DNA from: Megalopta genalis
Taxonomy: Eukaryota > Arthropoda > Insecta > Hymenoptera > Halictidae
Length of the DNA: 64,000 bases
Assembly (NCBI RefSeq): GCF_051020955.1
Contig: NW_027477085.1
Coordinates: 1-64,000 of the forward strand
Direction of reading: 5' to 3'
Made by a program: the position numbers and the translations under genes. A model generated the notes under the pieces. That model saw nothing but the letters and a program-made list of their open reading frames with translations, did no database searches and was not told the origin of the DNA. The stretch's first letter is position 1. Each line of letters opens with the position of its first letter. Shown here piece by piece: positions 39,301 to 53,440 of the stretch.

Positions 39301-40554
39301 GAGTTCGCTTCAAATCCAGGCCAAACACATGATTTAGCTTCAAATTCATGCGAAGTAGAAGGCTTAGCTTTAGATCCATGCGAAACTAGCGGTTTAGCTT
39401 CAAATACTTGCGAATATAAGCGATATATCTTCAAATGCGGGCGAAACAAACGAGTTAGCTTCAAAGCCATGCGAAACAAATGGTTTAGCTTCAAATACTT
39501 GTGATATACGTTATTTAGATTTAACTGCATGCGCAACGAACGAGTTAGCTTCAAATCCATGCGAAACAAATGATTGAGCTTCAAACACTAGGGATATAGG
39601 CGGTATAGCTCCAACTGCATGCGAAACAAACGAGTTACCTTCAAATCCACGCGAAACACATGAGTTAGCTTCAAATCAATTCGATGTAGAAGGTTTAGCT
39701 TCAAATCCATGTGAAACAAATGATTGAGCTTCAAACACTTGGGTTAAAGGTGATAAAGCTTCAACTGCATGCGAAACAAACGAGTTACCTTCAAATCCAC
39801 GCTAAACACATGAATTGGTTCAAATCAATGCGAAGTAAAAGGCTTAGCTTCAAATCCATGCGAAACGAATGATTTAGCATCAAAGGCTTGCGAATATAAG
39901 TGATATGGCTTCATATGCAGGCGAAACAAACGAGTTAGCTTCAGATCCATGCGAAACACATGATTTAGATGCAAATCAATGCGATGTAGAGGGTTTAGCT
40001 TCAAATCCATGCGATACACAAGATTTTGCTTTAAATCATGCGATCTAGTAGGTTCAGCTTGAAATCCATGCGACACATATAATTTAGCTTCAAATACTTG
40101 CGATATAAGTGATATAGCTTCAAAAGCAGGAGGAACAAACGAGGTAGCTTCAATTCCACGCGAAACAAATGATTTAGCTTCAAATCAATGCGAAGTAGAA
40201 GGCTTTGCTTCAAATCCATGCGAAACAAATGGATAAGCTACAAATCCTTGTGATATAAATTATTAAGCTACAACTGCATGCGAGACAAACGAGTTAGCTT
40301 CAAATCCATGCGAAACACATGATTTAGCTTCAAATCAATGCAATGTGGAAGGTTTAGCTTCAAATCCATGCGATACACAAGATATAGCTTCAAATCAATT
40401 CGATGTAGAAGGTTCAGCTTCAAATCCATGCGACAAATATGATTTAGCTTCAAATACTTGTGATATACATTATTTAGCTACAACTGCATGCGAAACAAAC
40501 GAGTTAGCTTCAAATACATGCGAAACACGTGATTTAGGTTTAAATCAATGCGAT
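36382..40554 (+). repeat. Diverse satellite stretch
   Basis: Monomers here differ more from the consensus than in most of the window. They include GCAGCTTCAAATC, GTTCGCTTC and GGCCAAACACATG variants, and D monomers with GCGAATATAAG near 37099, 37639 and 39410. Short internal resemblances exist (37680-37890 with 38050-38160; 38990-39100 with 39290-39390), but I saw no kb-scale near-identical neighbour. Diversity of this kind is typical of less recently homogenised satellite. Confidence 0.7.
37321..37410 (+). repeat. Single-monomer triplication
   Basis: Three successive 30 bp units share the variant GCTTAATATTCATGCG with CACATGG ends: 37321-37350, 37351-37380 and 37381-37410. The third has two changes (GTTTTGC and GCGTAACAC). 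This is amplification of one monomer class outside the A-B-C-D-E order. Confidence 0.9.
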
Positions 40555-41730
40555 GTAGAAGGTTTAGCTCCAAATCCATGCGAAACAAATGATTTAGCTT
40601 CAAATCAATGCGGAGTAAAAGTCTTAGCTTCAAATCCATGCGAAACAAATGATTTAGCTACAAATACTTGTGATATACACTATTTAGCTACAACTGCTTG
40701 CGAAACAAACGAGTTAGCTTCAAATCCATGCGAAACACATGATTTAGCTTAAAATCAATGCGATGTAGAAGGTTTAGCTTCAAAACCATGCGAAACAAAT
40801 GATTGAGCTTCAAACACTTGGGATATGGGTGGTATAGCTCCAACTGCATGCGAAACAAACGAGTTACCTTCAAATCCACACGAAACACATGAGTTAGTTT
40901 CAAATCAATGCGATGTAGAAGGTTTAGCTTCAAATCCATGCGACACATATGATTTAGCTTCAAATACTTACGATATAAGTGATATAGCTTCAAAAGCAGG
41001 AGGAACAAACGAGGTAGCTTCAGTTCTATGCGAAACAAATGATTTAGCTTCAAATCAATGCGAAGTAGAAGGCTTAGCTTCAAATCCATGCGAAACAAAT
41101 GATTTAGCTACAAATACTTGTGATATACATTATTTAGCTACAACTGCATGCGAAACAAACGAGTTAGCTTCAGATCCATGCGAAACACATGATTTAGTTG
41201 CAAATCAATGCGATGTAGAGGGTTTAGCTTAAAATCCATGCGAAACAAATGATTTAGCTTCAAATCAATGCGGAGTAGAAGTCTTAGCTTCAAATCCATG
41301 TGAAACAAATGGTTTAGCTACAAATACTTGTGATATACATTATTTAGCTACAACTGCACGCGAAACAAACGAGTTAGCTTCAGATCGATGCGAAACACAT
41401 GATTTAGCTTAAAATCAATGCGATGTAGACGGTTTAGCTTCAAATCCATGCGAAACAAATGATTTTGCTTCACACACTTGGGATATAGGTGTTATAGCTT
41501 CAACTGCATGCGAAACAAACGAGTTACCTTCAAATCCACGCGAAACACATGAGTTAGCTTCAAATCAATGCGATGTAGAAGGTTTAGCTTCAAATCCATA
41601 CGAAACAAATGATTGAGGTTCAAACACTTGGCATAAATGTGATATAGCTTCAACTGCATGCGAAACAATCGAGTTACCTTCAAATCCACGCGAAACACAT
41701 GAATTGGTTCAAATAAATGCGATGTAGAAG
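40555..41730 (+). repeat. Segmental duplication, copy 1 (offset 2,251 bp)
   Basis: Pairs with 42806-43981. Shared private variants include GCGGAGTAAAAGTC, GGATATGGGTGG, ACTTACGATATAAG, GTAGAGGGTTTAGC and GGCATAAATGTG. Small differences, such as CACACGAAAC near 40878 against CACGCGAAAC in the partner, show slight divergence. The region ends after the marker GAATTGGTTCAAATAAATG at about 41720. Confidence 0.87.
41043..41192 (+). repeat. Representative 150 bp higher-order repeat (B-C-D-E-A)
   Basis: Five successive 30 bp monomers of different class: B 41043-41072 (ends GAAGTAGAAGG), C 41073-41102 (ends GAAACAAATGA), D 41103-41132 (contains ACTTGTGATATACAT), E 41133-41162 (contains CTGCATGCGAAACAAACGA) and A 41163-41192 (ends GAAACACATGA). 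The next B follows directly. The same order recurs through most of the window, for example 10881-11030, giving roughly 400 HOR copies, many of them imperfect. E monomers carry the palindrome GCATGC (SphI), so that site recurs at about 150 bp spacing. The order also has exceptions, with monomers skipped or doubled. Confidence 0.93.
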
Positions 41731-42805
41731 GTTTAGCTCCAAATCCATGCGAAACAATTGATTTAGCTTCAAACACTTGGCGTATAAGTGATATAGCTTC
41801 AAATGCAGACTAATCAAACGAGTTAGCTTCAAAATCCACGCGATACACATGATTTAGCTTCAAATACTTGCGATATAAGTGATGTAGATTCAACTGCAGG
41901 CCAAACAAACGAGTTAGCTTCAAATCCATGCGAAACACATGATTTAGCTTCAAATCAATGCGATGTAGAAGGTTTAGCTTCAAATCCATGCGATACACAA
42001 GATTTAGCTTCAAATCAATTCGATGAAGAAGGTTCAGCTTCAAATCCATGCGACACATATGATTTAGCTTCAAATACTTGCGATATAAGTGATATAGCTT
42101 CAAAAGCAGGAGGAACAAACGAGGTAGCTTCAGTTCTATGCGAAACAAATGATTTAGCTTAAAATCAATGCGATGTAGACGGTTTATCTTCAAATCCATG
42201 CGAAACACATGATTCAGATGCAGATCAATGCGATGTATAAGGTTTAGCTTCAAATCCATGCCAAACACATGATTTAGCTTCAAATCCATGGGATGTAGAA
42301 GGTTTAGCTTCAAATCCATGAGAAACAAATGATTTAGCATCAAATGCTTGCGAATATAAGTGATATAGCATCAAATGCAGGCGAAACAAACGAGTTAGAT
42401 TCAGATCCATGCGAAACACGTGATTTAGTTGCAAATCAATGCGATGTAGAGGGTTTAGCTTAAAATCCATGCGATACACAAGATTTAGCTTCAAATCAAT
42501 GCGATGTAGAAAGTTCACCTTCAAATCCATGCGACGCACATGATTTAGCTTCAAATACTTGCGATATAAGTGATATAGCTTCAAAATCTGGAGGAACAAA
42601 CGAGGTAGCTTCAATTCCATGCGAAACAAATGATTTAGCTTCAAATCAATGCGAAGTAGAGGGCTTAGCTTCAAATCCATGCGAAACAAATGGTTTAGCT
42701 ACAAATACTTGTGATATACATTATTTAGCTACAACTGCATGCGAAACAAACGAGTTAGCTTCAAATACATGGGATACATATGATTTAGCTTCAAATCAAT
42801 GCGAT

Positions 42806-43981
42806 GTAGAAGGTTTAGCTTCAAATCCATGCGAAACAAATGATTTAGCTTCAAATCAATGCGGAGTAAAAGTCTTAGCTTCAAATCCATGCGAAACAAA
42901 TGATTTAGCTACAAATACTTGTGATATACACTATTTAGCTACAACTGCATGCGAAACAAACGAGTTAGCTTCAAATCCATGCGAAACACATGATTTAGCT
43001 TAAAATCAATGCGATGTAGAAGGTTTAGCTTCAAAACCATGCGAAACAAATGATTGAGCTTCAAACACTTGGGATATGGGTGGTATAGCTCCAACTGCAT
43101 GCGAAACAAACGAGTTACCTTCAAATCCACGCGAAACACATGAGTTAGCTTCAAATCAATGCGATGTAGAAGGTTTAGCTTCAAATCCATGCGACACATA
43201 TGATTTAGCTTCAGATACTTACGATATAAGTGATATAGCTTCAAAAGCAGGAGGAACAAACGAGGTAGCTTCAGTTCTATGCGAAACAAATGATTTAGCT
43301 TCAAATCAATGCGAAGTAGAAGGCTTAGCTTCAAATCCATGCGAAACAAATGATTTAGCTACAAATACTTGTGATATACATTATTTAGCTACAACTGCAT
43401 GCGAAACAAACGAGTTAGCTTCAGATCCATGCGAAACACATGATTTAGTTGCAAATCAATGCGATGTAGAGGGTTTAGCTTAAAATCCATGCGAAACAAA
43501 TGATTTAGCTTCAAATCAATGCGGAGTAGAAGTCTTAGCTTCAAATCCATGTGAAACAAATGGTTTAGCTACAAATACTTGTGATATACATTATTTAGCT
43601 ACAACTGCATGCGAAACAAACGAGTTAGCTTCAGATCGATGCGAAACACATGATTTAGCTTAAAATCAATGCGATGTAGACGGTTTAGCTTCAAATCCAT
43701 GCGAAACAAATGATTTTGCTTCACACACTTGGGATATAGGTGTTATAGCTTCAACTGCATGCGAAACAAACGAGTTACCTTCAAATCCACGCGAAACACA
43801 TGAGTTAGCTTCAAATCAATGCGATGTAGAAGGTTTAGCTTCAAATCCATACGAAACAAATGATTGAGGTTCAAACACTTGGCATAAATGTGATATAGCT
43901 TCAACTGCATGCGAAACAAACGAGTTACCTTCAAATCCACGCGAAACACATGAATTGGTTCAAATGAATGCGATGTAGAAG
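42806..43981 (+). repeat. Segmental duplication, copy 2 (offset 2,251 bp)
   Basis: Partner of 40555-41730. Its right part (from 43214) is itself repeated at 46391 onward, so three related copies exist. A fourth relative of 42861-43350 appears as a patch at 56751-57240. Confidence 0.87.
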
Positions 43982-46390
43982 GTTTAGCTTCAAATCCATG
44001 CGAAACAAATGATTGAGCTTCAAACACTTGGGATATAGGTGGTATAGCTCCAACTGCATGCGAAACAAACGAGTTACCGTCAAATCCACGCAAAACACCT
44101 GAGTTAGCGTCAAATCAATGCGATGTAAAAGGTTTAGCTTCAAATCCATGCGAAACAAATGATTGAGCTTCAAACACCTGGGATAAAGGTGATATAGCTT
44201 CAACTGCATGCGAAACAAACGAGTTACCTTCAAATCCACGCGAAACACATGAATTGGTTCAAATGAATGCGATGTAGTAGGTTTAGCTGCAAATCCAAGA
44301 GAAACACGTGATTTAGCTTCCAATTAATGCGAAGTAGAAGGCTTAGCTTCAAATCCATGCGAAACAAATGGTTTAGCTTCAATTACTTGTGATATACGTT
44401 ATTGAGATTTAACTGTATGCACAACGAACGAGTTAGCTTCAAATCCATGCGAAACACATGATTTAGCTGCAAATCAATGCGATGTAGAAGGTTTAGCTTC
44501 AGTTCTATGCGAAACAAATGAGTTAGCTTCAAATCAATGAGATGTAGAAGGTTTAGCTTCAATTCCATGCGAAACAAATGATTGTGCTTCACACACTTGG
44601 GATATAGGTGTTATAGCTTCAACTGCATGCGAAACAAACGAGTTAGCTTCAAATCCAACCGAAACAATGATTTAGGCTTTAATCAAAGCGAAGTCGAAGG
44701 CTTTGCTTCAAATACATGAGAAACAAATGATTTAGCTTCAGATAATTGCGATATAAATGAGGTAGCTTCAAATGCAGACAGAACAAACGAGTTAGCTTCA
44801 AATCCAGGCAAAACACATGATTTAGCTTCATTTCAATACCAAGTAGAAGGGTTAGCTTCAAATCCATGAGAAACAAATGGTTTAGCTTCAAATACCTGCG
44901 ATATACATGAATTAGCTTCAACTGCATCCGAAACAAACGAGTTAGCATCAAATCCATGCGAAACACATTATTTTGCTTCAACTCAATGCGATGTAGAAGG
45001 ATTAGCCTCAAATACATGCGACACAAATTATTTAGCTTCAAATCAATGCGATGTAGAACGTTTAGCTACAAATACATGCGAAGCAAATGATTTAGCACAG
45101 GAACTTGCGGTATAAGTGATATAGCTTCAAATGCAGGGGAAACAAACGAGTTGGCTTCAAATACATGCGACACATATGATTTAGCTTCAAATCAATGCGA
45201 AGTTGAAGGCTTAGCTTCAAATCCATGCGAATCAAATGGTTTAGCTGCAAATACTTGTGATATACATGATTTAGTTTCAACTGCATGCGAATCAAACGAG
45301 TTTGCTTCAAATACATGCAAAACACGTGATTTAGCTTCAAATCAATGCAAAGTAGAAGGCCTAGCTTCAAATCCATGCGAAACAAATGATTTAGCTTCAA
45401 ATACTTGCGATATAAATGACATAGCTTCATATGCAGTCGAAACGATCGAGTTAGCTTCAACTCCATGCGATGCACATGATTTTGCTGCAAATCAATGCGA
45501 CGTAGAAGGTTTAGCTTCAAATCCATGCAAAACATATGATTTACATGCAAATCAATGCGACGTAGAAGTCTTAGCTTCAAATACATGCGAAACATATGAT
45601 TTAGCTTCAAATACTTGCGATATAATTGATATAGTTTCAAATGCAGACGAATCAAACGAGTTAGCTTCAAAAGCCATGTGATACACATGATTTAGCTTCA
45701 AGTCAATGCGAAACTCATGATTTAGCTTCAAATCACTGCGATCTAGATGTATTAGCTTCAAATCCATGCGAAACACATGATTTAGCTTCAAATCAATGCG
45801 AAGTAGACGGCCCATCTTCAAATCCATGCGAAACAAATGGTTTAGTTTCAACTACTTGTGATATACATAATTTAACTTCATCTGCATGCGATGCAAACGA
45901 GTTAGCTTCATATACATGCGATACACATGATTTAGCTACAAACCAATGCGAAGTAGAAGGTTTAGCTTCAAATCCGCGCGAAACAAATGATTTACATTTA
46001 AATATTTGCGATATAAGTGATATAGCTTCGAATGCAGGAGAGACAAATGAGTTAGCTTCAAATCCATGCGAAACACATGATTTAGCTTCAAATCAATGCG
46101 GTGTAGAAGGTTTATCTTCAAATCCGCCCGAAACAAATGATTTAGCTTCAAATACTTGCGATATAAGTGATATAGCTTCAAATGCTGGCGAAACAAAAGA
46201 CTTAGCGTCAAATCCATGCGAAACAATTGATTTAGCTTCAGATACTTGCGATATAAGTGATATTGCTTCAAATGCAGACGAAACAAACGAGATAGTATCA
46301 AATCCAAACGAAACACATGATTTAGCTACAAATCAATGCGATGTAGAAGGTTTAGTTTCAAATCCATGCGAAACAAATGATTTAGCTTCA
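43214..46390 (+). repeat. ~3.1 kb tandem segment, copy 1 (3,177 bp)
   Basis: Followed directly by copy 2 at 46391-49417. The offset is 3,177 bp at the left end and 3,027 bp after about 43951, because the 150 bp at about 43801-43950 are missing from copy 2. It contains the GGATAAAGGTG, CACAACGAACG, AGGAACTTGCGG and GCGCGAAACAAATG monomers in the same order as copy 2. The stretches I compared looked identical apart from the 150 bp step. Confidence 0.9.
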
Positions 46391-49300
46391 GATACTTACG
46401 ATATAAGTGATATAGCTTCAAAAGCAGGAGGAACAAACGAGGTAGCTTCAGTTCTATGCGAAACAAATGATTTAGCTTCAAATCAATGCGAAGTAGAAGG
46501 CTTAGCTTCAAATCCATGCGAAACAAATGATTTAGCTACAAATACTTGTGATATACATTATTTAGCTACAACTGCATGCGAAACAAACGAGTTAGCTTCA
46601 GATCCATGCGAAACACATGATTTAGTTGCAAATCAATGCGATGTAGAGGGTTTAGCTTAAAATCCATGCGAAACAAATGATTTAGCTTCAAATCAATGCG
46701 GAGTAGAAGTCTTAGCTTCAAATCCATGTGAAACAAATGGTTTAGCTACAAATACTTGTGATATACATTATTTAGCTACAACTGCATGCGAAACAAACGA
46801 GTTAGCTTCAGATCGATGCGAAACACATGATTTAGCTTAAAATCAATGCGATGTAGACGGTTTAGCTTCAAATCCATGCGAAACAAATGATTTTGCTTCA
46901 CACACTTGGGATATAGGTGTTATAGCTTCAACTGCATGCGAAACAAACGAGTTACCTTCAAATCCACGCGAAACACATGAATTGGTTCAAATGAATGCGA
47001 TGTAGAAGGTTTAGCTTCAAATCCATGCGAAACAAATGATTGAGCTTCAAACACTTGGGATATAGGTGGTATAGCTCCAACTGCATGCGAAACAAACGAG
47101 TTACCGTCAAATCCACGCAAAACACCTGAGTTAGCGTCAAATCAATGCGATGTAAAAGGTTTAGCTTCAAATCCATGCGAAACAAATGATTGAGCTTCAA
47201 ACACCTGGGATAAAGGTGATATAGCTTCAACTGCATGCGAAACAAACGAGTTACCTTCAAATCCACGCGAAACACATGAATTGGTTCAAATGAATGCGAT
47301 GTAGTAGGTTTAGCTGCAAATCCAAGAGAAACACGTGATTTAGCTTCCAATTAATGCGAAGTAGAAGGCTTAGCTTCAAATCCATGCGAAACAAATGGTT
47401 TAGCTTCAATTACTTGTGATATACGTTATTGAGATTTAACTGTATGCACAACGAACGAGTTAGCTTCAAATCCATGCGAAACACATGATTTAGCTGCAAA
47501 TCAATGCGATGTAGAAGGTTTAGCTTCAGTTCTATGCGAAACAAATGAGTTAGCTTCAAATCAATGAGATGTAGAAGGTTTAGCTTCAATTCCATGCGAA
47601 ACAAATGATTGTGCTTCACACACTTGGGATATAGGTGTTATAGCTTCAACTGCATGCGAAACAAACGAGTTAGCTTCAAATCCAACCGAAACAATGATTT
47701 AGGCTTTAATCAAAGCGAAGTCGAAGGCTTTGCTTCAAATACATGAGAAACAAATGATTTAGCTTCAGATAATTGCGATATAAATGAGGTAGCTTCAAAT
47801 GCAGACAGAACAAACGAGTTAGCTTCAAATCCAGGCAAAACACATGATTTAGCTTCATTTCAATACCAAGTAGAAGGGTTAGCTTCAAATCCATGAGAAA
47901 CAAATGGTTTAGCTTCAAATACCTGCGATATACATGAATTAGCTTCAACTGCATCCGAAACAAACGAGTTAGCATCAAATCCATGCGAAACACATTATTT
48001 TGCTTCAACTCAATGCGATGTAGAAGGATTAGCCTCAAATACATGCGACACAAATTATTTAGCTTCAAATCAATGCGATGTAGAACGTTTAGCTACAAAT
48101 ACATGCGAAGCAAATGATTTAGCACAGGAACTTGCGGTATAAGTGATATAGCTTCAAATGCAGGGGAAACAAACGAGTTGGCTTCAAATACATGCGACAC
48201 ATATGATTTAGCTTCAAATCAATGCGAAGTTGAAGGCTTAGCTTCAAATCCATGCGAATCAAATGGTTTAGCTGCAAATACTTGTGATATACATGATTTA
48301 GTTTCAACTGCATGCGAATCAAACGAGTTTGCTTCAAATACATGCAAAACACGTGATTTAGCTTCAAATCAATGCAAAGTAGAAGGCCTAGCTTCAAATC
48401 CATGCGAAACAAATGATTTAGCTTCAAATACTTGCGATATAAATGACATAGCTTCATATGCAGTCGAAACGATCGAGTTAGCTTCAACTCCATGCGATGC
48501 ACATGATTTTGCTGCAAATCAATGCGACGTAGAAGGTTTAGCTTCAAATCCATGCAAAACATATGATTTACATGCAAATCAATGCGACGTAGAAGTCTTA
48601 GCTTCAAATACATGCGAAACATATGATTTAGCTTCAAATACTTGCGATATAATTGATATAGTTTCAAATGCAGACGAATCAAACGAGTTAGCTTCAAAAG
48701 CCATGTGATACACATGATTTAGCTTCAAGTCAATGCGAAACTCATGATTTAGCTTCAAATCACTGCGATCTAGATGTATTAGCTTCAAATCCATGCGAAA
48801 CACATGATTTAGCTTCAAATCAATGCGAAGTAGACGGCCCATCTTCAAATCCATGCGAAACAAATGGTTTAGTTTCAACTACTTGTGATATACATAATTT
48901 AACTTCATCTGCATGCGATGCAAACGAGTTAGCTTCATATACATGCGATACACATGATTTAGCTACAAACCAATGCGAAGTAGAAGGTTTAGCTTCAAAT
49001 CCGCGCGAAACAAATGATTTACATTTAAATATTTGCGATATAAGTGATATAGCTTCGAATGCAGGAGAGACAAATGAGTTAGCTTCAAATCCATGCGAAA
49101 CACATGATTTAGCTTCAAATCAATGCGGTGTAGAAGGTTTATCTTCAAATCCGCCCGAAACAAATGATTTAGCTTCAAATACTTGCGATATAAGTGATAT
49201 AGCTTCAAATGCTGGCGAAACAAAAGACTTAGCGTCAAATCCATGCGAAACAATTGATTTAGCTTCAGATACTTGCGATATAAGTGATATTGCTTCAAAT

Positions 49301-49417
49301 GCAGACGAAACAAACGAGATAGTATCAAATCCAAACGAAACACATGATTTAGCTACAAATCAATGCGATGTAGAAGGTTTAGTTTCAAATCCATGCGAAA
49401 CAAATGATTTAGCTTCA
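46391..49417 (+). repeat. ~3.1 kb tandem segment, copy 2 (3,027 bp)
   Basis: Begins GATACTTACGATATAAG at 46391, matching 43214, and lacks one 150 bp HOR of copy 1. The match to copy 1 ends near 49417, where this copy continues with ACTTGCGATATAAGTGATG while copy 1 switches to GATACTTACG at its own junction. Its right portion (from 48218) is also the first member of the ~5 kb amplification. Confidence 0.9.
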
Positions 49418-52400
49418 AATACTTGCGATATAAGTGATGTAGATTCAAATGCATGCGAAACCAACCAGATAGCTTCAAGTCCACGCGAAACACATGATTT
49501 AGCTTCAAATCAATGCGGTGTAGAAGGTTTATCTTCAAATCCGCCCGAAACAAATGATTTAGCTTCAAATACTTGCGATATAAGTGATATAGCTTCAAAT
49601 GCTGGCGAAACAAAAGACTTAGCGTCAAATCCATGCGAAACAATTGATTTAGCTTCAGATACTTGCGATATAAGTGATATTGCTTCAAATGCAGACGAAA
49701 CAAACGAGATAGTATCAAATCCAAACGAAACACATGATTTAGCTACAAATCAATGCGATGTAGAAGGTTTAGTTTCAAATCCATGCGAAACAAATGATTT
49801 AGCTTCAAATACTTGCGATATAAGTGATGTAGATTCAAATGCATGCGAAACCAACCAGATAGCTTCAAGTCCACGCGAAACACATGATTTAGCTTCAAAT
49901 CAATGCGAAGTAGATGGCTTAGCTTCAACCCCATGCGAAACACATGATTTAGCTTCAAAAGCCATGCGATACACATGAATTAGCTTCAAATCCATGCAAA
50001 ACACATGATTTAGCTTCCAATCCATGCGAAACACATGATTTAGCTTCTAATAAATGCGAAGTATAAGGCTCAGCTTCAAATCCAAGCGAAACACATGATT
50101 TAGCTTCAAAACAATGCGAATTAGAAGGCTTAGCTTCAAATGCATGAGAAACAATTCATTTAGCTTCAGATACTTGCGGTATAAGTGATATAGCTTCAAA
50201 TGCAGGGGGAACAAACGACTTAGTTTCAAATCCATGAAAAACACTAGATTTAGCTTCGAATCAAAGCGACGTGGAAGGTTTAGCTTCTAATCCAAGCGGA
50301 ACAAACGATTGAGCTTCAAACACTTAGGATATAAGTGATATAGCTTCAAATGCAGACGAATCAAACGAGTTAGCTTCAAAATCCATGCGAAACACATGAC
50401 TTAGCTTGAAATCAATGCGAAGTAGATGGATTAGCTTCAAATCCATGCGAAACACATGATTACCTGCAAATCAATGCGATGTAGAATGTTTAGCTTCAAA
50501 TCCATGCAAAACAAATGATTTAGCTTCATATACTTGCGATATAAGTGATATAGCTTCAAATGCTGGCGAAACGAACTTGTTAGCTTCAAATCCATACAAA
50601 ACACATGATTTAGATGCTAATGAACGCGATCTAGAAGGTTTAGCTACAAATCCAAGCGAAACACTTGATTTAGCCTCAAATCAATGCGATGTAGATGGAT
50701 TAGCTTCAAATCCATGCGAAACAAATGATCTAGCTTCAAATACTTGCGATATAAGTGATATAGCTTCAAATGCAGACGAATCAAACGAGTTAGCTTCAAA
50801 TCCATGTAGAACACATGATTTAGCTTCCAATCAAGGCGAAGTAGAAGTCTTAGCTTCAAATCCATGCGAAACAAATTGTTTAGCTTCAAATACTTGTGAT
50901 ATACATGATTTAGCTTCAACTGCATTCGAAGCAAACGAGTTAGCTCCGAATCCACGAGAAACACATTATTTAGCTTCAAAACAATGCGAATTAGAAGGCT
51001 TAGCTTCAAATCCATGCGAAACGAAAGATTTAGCTACAATTACTTGCGAATATAAGTGACGTAGCTGCAAACGCAGGCGAAACAAACGAGTTAGCTACAG
51101 ATCCATGCGAAACACATGATTTGGGTTCAAATCAATACGAAGTAGAAGGCTTAGCTTCAACCCCATACGAACCGAATGATTTAGCTTTAAATACTTGCGA
51201 AACAAATGGATTTGCTTCAGATACTTGTGATAAACGTGATTTATATTCAACTCCATGCGAGACAAAAGAATCAGCTTCAAATCAATGCAATACACATGAT
51301 TTAGCTTCAAATCAATGCGAAACACATGATTTAGATTGATGTCAATGAGAAGTAGAAGGCTTAGCTTCAAATCCATGCGAAACAAATGATTTAGCATCAA
51401 ATACTTGTGATAAACATGATATAGCTTCAACTGCATGCGGAACAAACAAGGTAGCTTCAAATCCATGCGAAACACATGATTTAGATTCCAATCAATTTCG
51501 AAGTAGAAAGCTTAGCTACGAAACCGTGCGAAACAAATGATTTTGCTTTTAATACTTGCGATATATGTGATATGGCTTCAAATGCAGGCGAAACAAACGA
51601 GTTAACTTCAAACCCGTGCGGAACACATGATTCAGCTTCAAATCAATGCGAAACACATGATTTAGCTTGATGTCAATGAGAAGTAGACGGCTTAGCTTCA
51701 AATCCAGGCGGAACAAATGGTTTAACTTCAAATTCTTGTGATATACATGATTTAGCTTCAAGTGCATACGAAACAAATGTGTGAGTTTCAAATCCAAGCG
51801 AAACACATGATTTAGATTGATATCAATGCGAAGTAGAAGGCTTAGCTTCAAATCCATGCGAAACAAATGGTTTAGCTAGAAATACTTGTGATATACATTA
51901 TTTAGCTACAACTGCATGCGAAACAAACGAGTTAGCTTCAAATCCATGCGAAACACATGATTTAGCTTCAAATCAATGCGATGTAGAAGGTTTAGCTTCA
52001 AATCCATGCGATACACAAGATTTAGCTTCAAATCAATGCGATGTAGAAGGTTTAGCTTCAAATCCACGCCAAACAAATGATTGAGCTTCAAACACTTGGG
52101 ATAAAGGTGATATAGCTTCAACTGCATGCGAAACAAACGAGTTACCTTCAAATCCACGCGAAACACAAGTTTCAGCTTCAAATGAATGCGATGTAGAAGA
52201 TTTAGCTTCAAATCCAAGCGAATCACGTGCTTTAGCTTCCTATTAATGCGAAGTAGAAGGCTTAGCTTCTAATCCATGCGAAACACGTGATTTAGCTACT
52301 AATCAATGCGATCTAGAAGGTTTAGCTTCAAATCCATGCGATGTAGAAGGTTTAGCTTCAAATCCATGCGAAACAAATGATTTAGCTTCAAATCCATGCG

Positions 52401-53440
52401 AAACACATGATTTAGCTTCAATTTCAATGCGAAGTAGAAGGATTAGCTTCAAATCAATGCGATACATAAGAGTTAGCTTAAAATCAATGCGATGTAGAAG
52501 GTTTTGCTTCAAATCCATGCGAAACAAATGATTAAGCTTCAAATCAATGCGAAGTAGAAGGCTTAGCTTCAAATCCATGCGAAACAAATGATTCAGCTAC
52601 AAATACTTGTGATATACATTATTTAGCTACAACTGCATGCGAAACAAACGAGTTACCTTCAAATCCACGCGACACACATGAGTTAGCTTCAAATCAATGC
52701 GATGTAGAAGGTTAAGCTTCAAATCCATGTGAAACAAATGATTGAGCTTCAAACACTTGGGTTAAAGGTGATATAGCTTCAACTGCATGCGAAACAAACG
52801 AGTTACCTTCAAATCCACGCGAAACACATGAATTGGTTCAAATGAATGCGATGTAGAAGGTTTAGCTTCAAATCCAAGCGAAACACATGATTTAGCTTCA
52901 AATAGTTGCGATATAAGTGATATAGATTCAAATACAGGCGAAACGAACGAGTTAGCTTCAAATCCATGCGAAACACATGATTCATTTGCAAATCAATGCC
53001 ATGTAGAAGGTTCAGCTTCAAATCCATGCGACACATATGATTTAGCTTCAAATACTTGCGATATAAGTGATATAGCTTCAAAAGCAGGAGGAACAAACGA
53101 GGTAGCTTCAGTTCTATGCGAAGCAAATAATTTAGCTTCAAATCAATGCGAAGTAGAAGGCTTAGCTTCAAATCCATGCGAAACAAATGATTTAGCTACA
53201 AATACTTGTGATATACATTATTTAGCTTCAACTGCATGCGAAACAAACGAGTTACCTTCAAATCCACGCGAAACACATGAATTGGTTCAAATGAATGCGA
53301 TGTAGAAGGTTTAGCTTCAAATCCAAGCGAAACACATGATTTAGCTTCAAATACTTGCGATATAAGTGATATAGCTTCAAAAGCAGGAGGAACAAACGAG
53401 GTAGCTTCAGTTCTATGCGAAGCAAATAATTTAGCTTCAA
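48218..53440 (+). repeat. ~5 kb tandem amplification, copy 1 (5,223 bp)
   Basis: First of three copies beginning at 48218, 53441 and 58093; the phase of the start is arbitrary in a tandem array. Offsets to copy 2 are 5,223 bp before, and 4,923 bp after, the 390 bp duplication described at 49111. Through 49900-51820 copies 1 and 2 look almost identical (for example GCTACAATTACTTGCG here against GCTGCAATTACTTGCG near 55957). The segment has no gene and consists of ordinary A-E monomers with private variants. Confidence 0.9.
49111..49890 (+). repeat. 390 bp tandem duplication (13 monomers, two units)
   Basis: Units 49111-49500 and 49501-49890 are near-identical, with CAATGCGGTGTAGAAGG, CCGCCCGAAAC, GCTGGCGAAACAAAAGAC and CCAACCAGATAGC in order. 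The same duplication is present in copy 3 (58986-59375 and 59376-59765) but not in copy 2, which has the block once plus a 90 bp repeat. Presence in copies 1 and 3 with absence in copy 2 implies loss in copy 2 or exchange between copies. Confidence 0.88.
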
